Shown one piece after another: positions 26,092 to 33,306 of a DNA stretch of 52,533 nucleotides (within the stretch, counting starts at the first letter, position 1; each line of letters starts with the position of its first letter). A program made the position numbers and the translations under genes. The stretch comes from a virus. The stretch covers positions 1-52,533 of the IMG/VR virus record IMGVR_UViG_3300042879_004528, one strand, 5' to 3'. Below the pieces are notes generated by a model. That model saw only the letters and a program-made list of their open reading frames with translations, ran no database searches and was not told the origin of the DNA.

Positions 26092-26709
26092 TTAGAAGTT
26101 GAGTTTGATTAGAGCAACGCCATTTACTGGTTTGCTAAGTAGTCTGCCAACTAGATTGCTTGGTGTTGCACCATTAGCTGTACTATTGACTGTACTTAGT
26201 TCACCTGCATTTAGGTTACTTAGATAAACTCCAGCACCAACATTGGCGCTAGCAGAAATTTCAGTACCACTATAGACAACGATGCCTTTAGTTAGAACTG
26301 GAACGCCTTGACCACTAACTACTACGTTTTTCTCAGCGGCTTTACGTGGGTTGAAAACTAGTTTCTCGCCATTTTCGTCTAGCTCTTGAGTGCTTAGTAG
26401 AGTGATACCAAGGGCAGCGTCACCAGATGATGCTGCAGTTACTTTTGCTGTTAAAGCATAACGGTCGGAAACTGTGTTTGCAAAACCAGCGCCAACAAGA
26501 CCAGCTAAATCAACTGGTACTGCTCCTAGGAAGCCTGTGCCTCCTGGAGTTGTGGAGGCTACTACTGGTTGAAAACCGTTTCCTTCAACTTTTACTACTG
26601 TACCTGCGGTAGCAATAACGCCATTAGCGTCTTGCGCACCGTTATAGGCAAATAGGTTGACTACATCATGTTCGCTGTAGTCTCTGAATGGTCTTAGTGT
26701 ATGTGCCAT
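26092..26709 (-). CDS. Capsid decoration / head-stabilising-type protein
   Basis: A 205-residue protein, Ala/Gly/Val/Thr-rich, with a beta-rich plan (GTVVKVEGNGFQPV, YALTAKVTAASSG, VPVLTKGIVVYSGTEISASANVGAGVYL) and a C-terminus VNGVALIKLNF. Position between the prohead protease and the capsid gene, size and composition match decoration or cement proteins. It shares the raised G/C and codon bias of the capsid gene, so it is likely made in similar amounts. The ribosome site AAGGAG lies 7 nt before ATG. Confidence 0.75.
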   Translation of the reverse strand: MAHTLRPFRDYSEHDVVNLFAYNGAQDANGVIATAGTVVKVEGNGFQPVVASTTPGGTGFLGAVPVDLAGLVGAGFANTVSDRYALTAKVTAASSGDAALGITLLSTQELDENGEKLVFNPRKAAEKNVVVSGQGVPVLTKGIVVYSGTEISASANVGAGVYLSNLNAGELSTVNSTANGATPSNLVGRLLSKPVNGVALIKLNF

Positions 26710-26727
26710 ATTATTTCTCCTTATTTA

Positions 26728-28266
26728 TTAGTTAATATCAAATCCTTCAAAACCGAAAGCTTTACTATACTTTTCGCGTAGTGAAACTTCAGCGGTTGTT
26801 GTTGAATTTGGGATTGAAGTCTTTTCAACGTTTGCGTTGTCTAGAACTTCATCTACAACTTCGGTTGCAGATTGTTCAGAAGATGTCGAGGCTTTTACTT
26901 CCTCTTTTACTTCAGAAGCTTTTGCTTTTTTCATGTCTTCTTCCATCATGTCCATTTTAGCTTTTTTAGCAGCTTTATTCTTATCTTTCATTAGGACTGC
27001 CATTTTCTTTTTGTATGCGGCAAATGCTTCTTCGTCTAAATCTTTAATATCAGTTGCAAGAATTTGACGATCTTCATCAGATAGATCGAATTCTTCATCA
27101 AAAGAAGCCATTCTTAGATTGAATGCTTCTTCTTTAGCTTTAGCAACTTTCTCTTCTTCGAGTTTAGCAAGAGCAGCCTTGAGTTTTTCAAGCTCTTCTT
27201 TTACTTTTTCACTCTCTGTGGAAAGTGCTTCATATTTTTCTTGTGCAGCTTTAATAGCAACATCTTTCTCATTCTTCTCGGCTACGAAAACCTCGGAGGC
27301 TTTCTTTAGCTCTTCTTGAATGAAATCTGTTACGCTAGAAGCTGTGACTTGCTTTAATAGCTCGTCAGTAATTTGATTGATATTTTCTATTTTCATAATT
27401 ATTCTGTTTATAACTCCTTCTTGATTTACAGTATTTTCTGTATTTTGTGAAATGTTATTTTCACTATTATTAGAGGATTCAGATTCTTCTTCTTTAGGTT
27501 TAAATTGAATAATGGCCACTTTATCATCATCTTTTACAGCTACACCCTGTACGTCTGCAGCTGGATTAGAGGTTAATCCTATACCTAAAGGAATAACATC
27601 TCCTACTACTTGACGATAAATATAGGTATTATTGTTAATTTTACCTGTTCCTCCAAAAGCTTTAAGATTTTTACTTAATCGGTCTTTTTCTTCCTCATCT
27701 GTAACAAACTTAGCGTCTTCTAAATTCTTATTATTATTATCTAATAAAACAAGGTCATATTCACTAAAACCTAGTTCCCAAGAGGCACTTACTTTCATGT
27801 AATTCTCGCTAGAAGGATCGTTGCTTTCTTCAATTAGATTTGCAAGTTGAGGATTAATAATTTTCCACATTACTCCTCCAAGAGTAATATAAAATGGCTC
27901 TTTCATAGATTTAACATCTAATTCTGCTAGAGATTCATTTGTACCGAATTTACTAAAATTAGCAGTTAAAATACATCCAATTACTCTAGAACGATCATGT
28001 TCAATATTAATTGGTTTATTAATAAAATTCTTTACCATTTCGGCTGCGGTGGCTGAATTTATAACATCTCCGTTCTTATTTACCCTGTTAACAACACAAG
28101 CATCAAATGCGATAGGAAGTAGATCTATATTTTTAGATGTATCAACGTCTGGCAAGAATTTTTTTAAATTAGTCATTGAAGCAAGAGATAGATATTTATC
28201 TTTCTCTTCGCTAACTACTGGCTTAATATGAAGATTAGCAAAAGTTGTATTATATTTAAATTCCAT
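26728..28266 (-). CDS. Prohead protease fused to a scaffold-like C-terminal domain
   Basis: A 512-residue protein. Residues 1-245 look like a prohead serine protease: NIEHDRSRVIGC around His90, MKVSASWELGFSEY around Ser160/Ser162, and GIGLTSNPAADVQGV at 228-242. Residues 291-430 form a long Glu/Lys-rich coiled coil (KVKEELEKLKAALAKLEEEK), and the end (REKYSKAFGFEGF) resembles a scaffold capsid-binding tail. Such fusions let the scaffold carry the protease into the prohead. Met291 begins a domain that could also be made alone; a GAAGGAG lies 17 nt before it. The start codon follows GAGGT. Confidence 0.85.
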   Translation of the reverse strand: MEFKYNTTFANLHIKPVVSEEKDKYLSLASMTNLKKFLPDVDTSKNIDLLPIAFDACVVNRVNKNGDVINSATAAEMVKNFINKPINIEHDRSRVIGCILTANFSKFGTNESLAELDVKSMKEPFYITLGGVMWKIINPQLANLIEESNDPSSENYMKVSASWELGFSEYDLVLLDNNNKNLEDAKFVTDEEEKDRLSKNLKAFGGTGKINNNTYIYRQVVGDVIPLGIGLTSNPAADVQGVAVKDDDKVAIIQFKPKEEESESSNNSENNISQNTENTVNQEGVINRIIMKIENINQITDELLKQVTASSVTDFIQEELKKASEVFVAEKNEKDVAIKAAQEKYEALSTESEKVKEELEKLKAALAKLEEEKVAKAKEEAFNLRMASFDEEFDLSDEDRQILATDIKDLDEEAFAAYKKKMAVLMKDKNKAAKKAKMDMMEEDMKKAKASEVKEEVKASTSSEQSATEVVDEVLDNANVEKTSIPNSTTTAEVSLREKYSKAFGFEGFDIN

Positions 28267-28268
28267 AA

Positions 28269-28853
28269 TTAAACCTCAAATGTAAAAACAAAACCTTCAT
28301 CTTCGTCATCAAGATAAAGTTCGTCAGCACTAAGAAAATCAAAATCATTTAAATCATAATTTTTGATATCTTCGTCTGCTTGATTAAAATCATCATCATT
28401 TGGTTCAAAATTAGCTTCAATTGTATAATCATTAGATGAAGCTCTAGCAATATCACTATCAGCTTTACGATAGGCATCTTTAACTGGTTTACCACTTACC
28501 ATTCTAAGGAACATATTTACTCTGGCCATAGCCCATTGACCACGGGTTTTTCCTGGTCTATGAGAGGAGGAAAAAGCGCCAGCACCACGGCGATACACTT
28601 TCTTTAATTGGCCTAGTGTTACCTTCTTTTTATATTTAGAATTATGCTCTTTTACTTTATTCTTTAGAGCTTCGATTACTTTTTTAGAGAAATCTATAGC
28701 TTTATCACTTTTTATTCCAGCACTCCCTGGTTTATTACGACTAGAACCTTTGCGGCGTTCTGATGGTTTAGCTGGTGTCTGAGCTGAAGATTTTGGACCA
28801 CGCCTTTTGGCTTTAACAAATTCAAAGCCATATTGTTCTGAATTATAATTCAT
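28269..28853 (-). CDS. DUF5824-like head-associated protein
   Basis: A 194-residue protein. A basic, probably disordered N-terminus (residues 14-50) is followed by a conserved block at about 58-135, with TLGQLKKVYRRGAGAF, HRPGKTRGQWAMARVN and KPVKDAYRKADSDI. This fits DUF5824, a domain found in phage structural modules whose function is unknown to me. The last 45 residues are very acidic (Asp/Glu). It precedes the protease by 2 nt. A portal- or DNA-contacting head protein is a reasonable guess. It starts 12 nt after a GTGTAAT motif with no ribosome site. Confidence 0.7.
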   Translation of the reverse strand: MNYNSEQYGFEFVKAKRRGPKSSAQTPAKPSERRKGSSRNKPGSAGIKSDKAIDFSKKVIEALKNKVKEHNSKYKKKVTLGQLKKVYRRGAGAFSSSHRPGKTRGQWAMARVNMFLRMVSGKPVKDAYRKADSDIARASSNDYTIEANFEPNDDDFNQADEDIKNYDLNDFDFLSADELYLDDEDEGFVFTFEV

Positions 28854-28865
28854 ATATTTAACAAT

Positions 28866-28872
28866 ATTACAC
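28866..28872 (-). promoter_or_regulatory. GTGTAAT motif before the head-gene operon
   Basis: Minus-strand GTGTAATA, 12 nt before the ATG at 28853. The unit it would drive (28853 to 24982) ends at the terminator at 24931-24958. Confidence 0.55.
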
Positions 28873-28892
28873 TTTAATTTAATTAATTTAAA

Positions 28893-29039
28893 TTATTTTT
28901 TCTTTAATTCTTCTGTAGCATCGGCAGCAGAACCCATTGTGGCGGTATCTGGATATTTTGTGGGTAACTCTCTACTATTATAATTTGAATCTGAACAAGA
29001 AGCTAACGCAAATAGTAATATTAATATAATATATTTCAC
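28893..29039 (-). CDS. Small lipoprotein, GTG start
   Basis: A 48-residue ORF with GTG start at 29039, reading MKYIILILLFALASCSDSNY. A short hydrophobic core followed by LASC is a standard lipobox, with Cys15 as the lipidated residue. The mature part is only about 33 residues. It is preceded at 7 nt by a GTGTAAT motif, which supports it as a real gene. It ends a lysis region and may act as an outer-membrane spanin-like partner or in superinfection exclusion; the role is not proven. Confidence 0.75.
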   Translation of the reverse strand: MKYIILILLFALASCSDSNYNSRELPTKYPDTATMGSAADATEELKKK

Positions 29040-29046
29040 TATGAAT

Positions 29047-29053
29047 ATTACAC
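29047..29053 (-). promoter_or_regulatory. GTGTAAT motif before the 48-residue lipoprotein
   Basis: Minus-strand GTGTAATA, 7 nt before the GTG at 29039 and partly within the gap after the lysozyme stop (29057). Confidence 0.55.
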
Positions 29054-29056
29054 TTA

Positions 29057-29749
29057 TTAATTTTTGAATTTTTCTGAAATAATTTTATCAGTTTTTTCTA
29101 TATTATCTTTAGGATTAACTACTACACTAGCTAATGCTTCTTCTATTATTTTGGCTTCTGCATCACGACGACGACTCATCCCTTTTTCTATGCTACCACC
29201 TATCCATATTCTTTTCATTTTTCTTACTTGTTCTGCAATTTGAAATAATATTTTCTCATCAAAATCTGAGTTTTTTGCCATAATATCACGGATAGATTTC
29301 ATCTCGCGGCGGCGATCTCCTTCGAGCGCGGCTCCTCTATTAAATACAAGACTAACTAAACCTCCTTTAGCATCTTCTGGAAGTTTATCAAAATTTGGAA
29401 ATGTAGCGCGCGTTAGATCATAAAACTTTTTTACGGTCTTATTCATAAATACCTTTACTGATAATTCCCAAGGGATAGTTATATCTTTTAGTCTACGTGC
29501 AAGCTCTTTTGCTTGATAACCTTTTACTCCAACAACGCGATATAATCTATCAAAAGTTTCTTTAGGTAAATCTTTCCAATCATTAGAAAATTCAGTTTTA
29601 TTTACATATCCAGTATCATAGCCCACGCCAATTGTTACTCCACTTTGTTCTCCTGGCCAAGTTGGATTTTTTAAAAATTTATTGTAATAATTTTCACCAC
29701 CACCGACTTCAAAATCAAAAATGAGTTTAAGAGATTTATCGTTTAACAT
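29057..29749 (-). CDS. Lysozyme-type endolysin (muramidase)
   Basis: A 230-residue protein with the T4-lysozyme/pesticin-like pattern. Glu14 lies in FDFEVGGG, followed by SGVTIGVGYDTGY (residues 36-48), where Thr39 and Asp45 fit the conserved positions after the catalytic Glu. LVSLVFNRGAALEG matches the buried helix after the active-site cleft. It would cut the glycan strands of peptidoglycan. There is no signal peptide, so release needs the holin. It lies 3 nt after a lipoprotein gene and ends the holin-spanin-lysin cassette. The Lys/Arg-rich C-terminal third is longer than in T4 lysozyme. Confidence 0.85.
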   Translation of the reverse strand: MLNDKSLKLIFDFEVGGGENYYNKFLKNPTWPGEQSGVTIGVGYDTGYVNKTEFSNDWKDLPKETFDRLYRVVGVKGYQAKELARRLKDITIPWELSVKVFMNKTVKKFYDLTRATFPNFDKLPEDAKGGLVSLVFNRGAALEGDRRREMKSIRDIMAKNSDFDEKILFQIAEQVRKMKRIWIGGSIEKGMSRRRDAEAKIIEEALASVVVNPKDNIEKTDKIISEKFKN

Positions 29750-29752
29750 TTA

Positions 29753-30172
29753 TTAATTATTTATTTTATCTATTGTCTTATCTATGATATTATCCGCTGG
29801 GACTTTTTCTTTTAGCCAACTATTCATTACCCCGAAATATACAAGATGCTCATTGTCAATTAAAAAAAGATCATTTCCATAACGGTCTTTATATGGTTTT
29901 ATACCTGCATCTTCCACTAGTTCAATAGCTTTTTCTTTCTTAAATTTTACTTTGTACATCTTAATTAAATTATTATATCTTTCTCTAGCTTGTGAAGTAA
30001 TAACTGCTCCATTATCAATAAGAGCTACCAAACCACCATTATCTTTATTATAATTAGATGGTGTAGAAGCATCATATGATGCAGTATTATCCTGTATTTT
30101 ATCTGGTGTTATTGTTGCGCATCCAACAATAAAAAAATTAAGAACCAATATGCTTGCGAATTTCTTCAACAT
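29753..30172 (-). CDS. Lipoprotein, possible outer-membrane spanin
   Basis: A 139-residue protein with signal and lipobox MLKKFASILVLNFFIVGC (Cys18). The mature part is hydrophilic, with VKFKKEKAIELVEDAG and DLFLIDNEHLVYFGVM. Its start lies inside the 30138-30335 gene in another frame (35-nt overlap), as is common for spanin pairs. It stands directly before the lysozyme. At 121 mature residues it is long for an o-spanin, so another envelope function in lysis or exclusion is possible. Confidence 0.65.
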   Translation of the reverse strand: MLKKFASILVLNFFIVGCATITPDKIQDNTASYDASTPSNYNKDNGGLVALIDNGAVITSQARERYNNLIKMYKVKFKKEKAIELVEDAGIKPYKDRYGNDLFLIDNEHLVYFGVMNSWLKEKVPADNIIDKTIDKINN

Positions 30173-30335
30173 TTTTCTCCTTAACGGCTTCTTCTATTTT
30201 GCTTTGATGATCAACTTCTTTTTGAGCTTGGTGACGCTCTTTCATTTCTTTAGTGTTCTTTGCGCCAAAAACATTATTAATTGCTTCAAATATCCCACCT
30301 ACAAGTCTTACTAATGCTCCAACAAATTCTGTCAC
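30138..30335 (-). CDS. Small lysis-region protein, GTG start, possible inner spanin-like partner
   Basis: A 65-residue protein starting GTG at 30335, immediately after the upstream stop (TAATGTG). Residues 4-24 (FVGALVRLVGGIFEAINNVFG) form a strongly amphipathic to hydrophobic helix. The rest is a charged helix rich in Lys, Glu and Gln (ERHQAQKEVDHQSKIEEAVKEK). It overlaps the next lipoprotein gene out of frame. A membrane-associated, coiled-coil partner of a lipoprotein would fit a spanin system; an internal antiholin-like regulator is an alternative. Confidence 0.55.
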   Translation of the reverse strand: MTEFVGALVRLVGGIFEAINNVFGAKNTKEMKERHQAQKEVDHQSKIEEAVKEKNVEEIRKHIGS

Positions 30336-30336
30336 A

Positions 30337-30795
30337 TTAGTCTACGTATTCTTCTGTAGCGTCTTTACAACCTGCGGCGATTGCATTAAGAACTTTTACA
30401 GCAAGAGCGGCGTCTCCATTTAGTTTAGCAAATTGTGAAGCGTAAATATCTTTTAGAGCAACAACATATTTTGCCCAATGAGTTTTTTCTGCTGGAAGAT
30501 AGTCCATAAGAGCTTTTTGTAATTGATCTGGTGTTGGAGTTTGACCAATTGTAAGAGTCTGAACAATAGTTGCGACATTATTAATCATCTTAGCCTTCTC
30601 GACGCGATCTTCTGGTGATAAAGCTTGCTCAAGAACGACTGTGCAGGCAAGAATAACTGCTGGTTTAATATAAGGAAGAGCATTTTCTACTGCAGTTGTT
30701 CCACCAATTTGGTTATCTCCACCGGTATTTGTAGTAGAGCAACCAATCATAAAAATACCCATAAGGGCAACTGCAATTAAGTTTAATTTATTCAT
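30337..30795 (-). CDS. Lipoprotein of the lysis region
   Basis: A 152-residue protein with a clear lipobox, NLIAVALMGIFMIGC (Cys19), a short Gly/Thr/Asn linker, and then a helical domain (PYIKPAVILACTVVLEQALSPEDRVEKAKMINNVATIVQTL). Two more cysteines (positions 51 and 145 or so) could form a disulfide outside the cytoplasm. A good ribosome site (TGGAG) precedes ATG, and the start overlaps the holin-like gene by 4 nt. I do not recognise the family. Confidence 0.65.
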   Translation of the reverse strand: MNKLNLIAVALMGIFMIGCSTTNTGGDNQIGGTTAVENALPYIKPAVILACTVVLEQALSPEDRVEKAKMINNVATIVQTLTIGQTPTPDQLQKALMDYLPAEKTHWAKYVVALKDIYASQFAKLNGDAALAVKVLNAIAAGCKDATEEYVD

Positions 30796-31091
30796 ATATT
30801 TTCTCCATGTCCTATTTCTTTCTTTACTCTTTTTTTTGCTTCTTTTGTTTGAGCAATTTTGCCACCTGTTACTGCGGCATCTTTTACTGTAAGAGCAAAA
30901 ACTATGCCACTAACAACGGCGATAAGTTTAGAAAATCCAACAATGTATTCTTCAATTTTATCTGGCAAAAATGCCACAAGAGAGTTATCTCCATGAATTG
31001 CAAATGCCGTGGCTACAGCTACAACTGTAATTATTCCAGAAGAACTAGAACGCCAATTTGGACCAAATAATTTAAATAGCATATGTTTCAT
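30792..31091 (-). CDS. Holin-like protein with two membrane segments
   Basis: A 99-residue protein. Transmembrane segments at about residues 19-33 (GIITVVAVATAFAIH) and 52-69 (GFSKLIAVVSGIVFALTV) are separated by a short loop, and the C-terminus is basic (KEAKKRVKKE). This is the shape of a class II-type holin or a phage-holin-4-like protein. It is the first gene of a cassette that includes lipoproteins and a lysozyme. The ATG is only 5 nt from a GTGTAAT motif; an alternative start at 31082 would leave 14 nt. Confidence 0.75.
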   Translation of the reverse strand: MKHMLFKLFGPNWRSSSSGIITVVAVATAFAIHGDNSLVAFLPDKIEEYIVGFSKLIAVVSGIVFALTVKDAAVTGGKIAQTKEAKKRVKKEIGHGENI

Positions 31092-31096
31092 AATAT

Positions 31097-31103
31097 ATTA
31101 CAC
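31097..31103 (-). promoter_or_regulatory. GTGTAAT motif before the lysis cassette
   Basis: Minus-strand GTGTAATA, 5 nt before the ATG at 31091. This is the shortest spacing, and it argues against a normal leader if the motif is a -10 element. Confidence 0.55.
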
Positions 31104-31124
31104 TATTATTATACATATTAATTT

Positions 31125-32336
31125 TTAAAATATCAATACTTTCTTCTGATTATTTAAGATTCCATATAGGATATTTCCACTCGCGAATATTCCTCTTCTG
31201 CCAAAATCTGGGTCAAGATCAAAATTAAAACTCAACGTCGCTGTTTTATTACTTCCTATAGAAGAATCGTAATTTATGTTATTAAATTTACATCCGCTAA
31301 AGATAAATTTTGTTGGAGATATTCCATTATTATTACAATTTTTATTGAAATTTACAACAACATTGTAATCGCTGTTCTGATTTAGAGTATCTAAAAATGA
31401 TCCAGATAAAGTTTCTTGAACTACGAGACTCATGTTTAATGTTCCATTTAATGGAAACTCTATTTTTCTTAAAAGTGGTAATTTATAATTTACTGACCTA
31501 TAAGGTTTTCTATTAAAGTTTATGTTGAAGTTTATGCTTTGTATAGCGTCATTGTAGAACTCTAGTCCATTATTATTTGTGTAGAATGAAACGTCTGCAT
31601 CGTTAGGGATAAGGATATTTTGACCACTAATATTCGATTGTTGGTATTGAAGACTTTTTGGTATAATAATTGTTTCATTTTGGATTTGATTAATTCCAGA
31701 TCTTAAATCTAAAGTGCTATATCTTATACCTGATCCACTTGAGTAATAAATTATATTATCTGCAGTATAGCTCTGGTTAACTATAGGAATATTACCTACA
31801 GAAACATCAAAAGAATATTCGTTTAAGTATGCATTCTGAAAATGTAAAATTCCATAGTTATTACTGTTAGGGTCTATAATATCACTTACATTAGTTGGAT
31901 TTACAATATTATTTGTAAATAATGAATTATTATTAAATAAATCGTTATCATTTTTATTAGTTATTAGATAAAAATCTCTTTTATTTAAAATTTGATTGTT
32001 AGAAGATAGACCGGAAAACATTGGTAAATAATTTCCAGAGAAATTATTAACATTAAAATTTAATCTATTTTCATTCGTTACTCCATCTGGAATATAAGAG
32101 AAATTAAATGTAACCTCTGGAGCTAGTCCTTGTCCACGAAAAATATTTTGTTTTTGACCAAAGCCTTGAGCGTCTAATTGATTTTTTTGTATTGAATAAT
32201 TAAAATTTTGGACTTTTTCTATTCTTTTTAATATCCTGCTGTTAGATAAAAAATAGTCTTTGCCAGCAGATTGTTCTCCAGAATATGGAGCAACAAACAA
32301 ACCTTCTACATTATAGATTATTCTATTTCTTGGCAT
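31125..32336 (-). CDS. Tail-tube-like structural protein (full-length paralog)
   Basis: A 403-residue protein, the full-length relative of the cut protein at 1-346. Shared features are RNRIIYNVEGLFVAPYSG, a coiled RIEKVQNFNYSIQKNQLDAQGFGQ segment, and TFNFSYIPDGVTNENRLNF. A large Asn/Ser-rich insert (about residues 110-240) is followed by more beta strands (YKLPLLRKIEFPLNGTLNMSLVVQE, ATLSFNFDLDPDFG). The pattern is that of a tail tube or tube-like protein with an inserted surface domain. Its place far from the neck genes, beside appendage genes and the lysis cassette, makes a minor or specialised role possible. Confidence 0.65.
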   Translation of the reverse strand: MPRNRIIYNVEGLFVAPYSGEQSAGKDYFLSNSRILKRIEKVQNFNYSIQKNQLDAQGFGQKQNIFRGQGLAPEVTFNFSYIPDGVTNENRLNFNVNNFSGNYLPMFSGLSSNNQILNKRDFYLITNKNDNDLFNNNSLFTNNIVNPTNVSDIIDPNSNNYGILHFQNAYLNEYSFDVSVGNIPIVNQSYTADNIIYYSSGSGIRYSTLDLRSGINQIQNETIIIPKSLQYQQSNISGQNILIPNDADVSFYTNNNGLEFYNDAIQSINFNINFNRKPYRSVNYKLPLLRKIEFPLNGTLNMSLVVQETLSGSFLDTLNQNSDYNVVVNFNKNCNNNGISPTKFIFSGCKFNNINYDSSIGSNKTATLSFNFDLDPDFGRRGIFASGNILYGILNNQKKVLIF

Positions 32337-32357
32337 TATCCTTAATCCTTATAAAGA

Positions 32358-32364
32358 ATTACAC
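32358..32364 (-). promoter_or_regulatory. GTGTAAT motif before the 403-residue tail protein
   Basis: Minus-strand GTGTAATT, 21 nt before the ATG at 32336, followed by AAGGATTAAGG as ribosome site. Confidence 0.55.
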
Positions 32365-32366
32365 TT

Positions 32367-33263
32367 TTAATTACTATCTTTTATAGTTTCGCCGCGCCAT
32401 TGTTCTATGGTAATATTTGGGTTAATATCTAACATATAGGGCTCTTGAGCCACCCTCATGGCTATTGATTCTTGTACCATTTTATTACTTTTAGTTTTTA
32501 AAAGATGAGTATATTTTTTAAATGATTTATCTCCAGAATCATTCATATCATTTAATAATGTATTTATTTTTAAATTATAATATTTATCATTAAATAAACT
32601 TAAATTTAATTGTTCAAGAGAGCATGAATTTGCTAAGATTGCATCTCCATATAAAGAATGATAATAATCCGACTCAAATAAAATTTTATATTTTTCATTT
32701 TTAATCATATCAAGGGCGAAGCTTGAGTATTCATATATAAATTTAGTATTCTGCCCACCAAAAATTCCAACATTATAAATGGGAATTTGTTTTTTACTAT
32801 TTATTAGATCCTGCCAAGCCTCTGGTATAAAACCTAAACCCATAACTTTTAAAAAATTAAGATCATATTGTCTATTAAATTTTTGATGACTATAATTTTC
32901 ATACAGATCAAAATCTAATGATTGTGCAAAAACTTCACTACTTAATAGCTCTTCTGGTAATCGTTCCCATAATAAAACATCTGAGTCTAGATGCAAAAAA
33001 GGACCATTTTTTGCAATTTTATAATATGCATATATCTTACCGAGACTCCAAACCTTACCACTATTAATATCTTTTAAATCATTTAAATACAAAGCAACCG
33101 ATTCAAATGGTAAATCTTTTAATAATTCAGCTCCTTTTGTATCTGTTATAAGATGAATTTTTTTATAATGTTTTTTTGCTAAAGCTAAAGATAGTTTCCA
33201 AAAATTTATATTTAATTGATCTGCGCGAAAACCTTGAGTCCAAAAAGACATATATACATTCAT
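32367..33263 (-). CDS. DxD glycosyltransferase-like protein (paralog 2 of 4)
   Basis: A 298-residue protein. It starts NVYMSFWTQGF, has KKIHLITDTKGAELLKDLPF (residues 35-53), an SLGKIYAYYKIA helix, HLDSDVLLWERLPEE at 91-105 with the DxD metal site, IPIYNVGIFGGQNTKFIYEY and the late KKYTHLLKTKSNK. The same plan is found in three other proteins of the window. It should be a cytosolic, retaining or inverting GT-A-type enzyme; the donor and acceptor are not known. It follows a 685-residue appendage protein in the same unit, so that protein is a possible target. Confidence 0.75.
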   Translation of the reverse strand: MNVYMSFWTQGFRADQLNINFWKLSLALAKKHYKKIHLITDTKGAELLKDLPFESVALYLNDLKDINSGKVWSLGKIYAYYKIAKNGPFLHLDSDVLLWERLPEELLSSEVFAQSLDFDLYENYSHQKFNRQYDLNFLKVMGLGFIPEAWQDLINSKKQIPIYNVGIFGGQNTKFIYEYSSFALDMIKNEKYKILFESDYYHSLYGDAILANSCSLEQLNLSLFNDKYYNLKINTLLNDMNDSGDKSFKKYTHLLKTKSNKMVQESIAMRVAQEPYMLDINPNITIEQWRGETIKDSN

Positions 33264-33306
33264 AATATATTATATGAATATTTTGTTATTTTTAAAAATT
33301 AAAATT

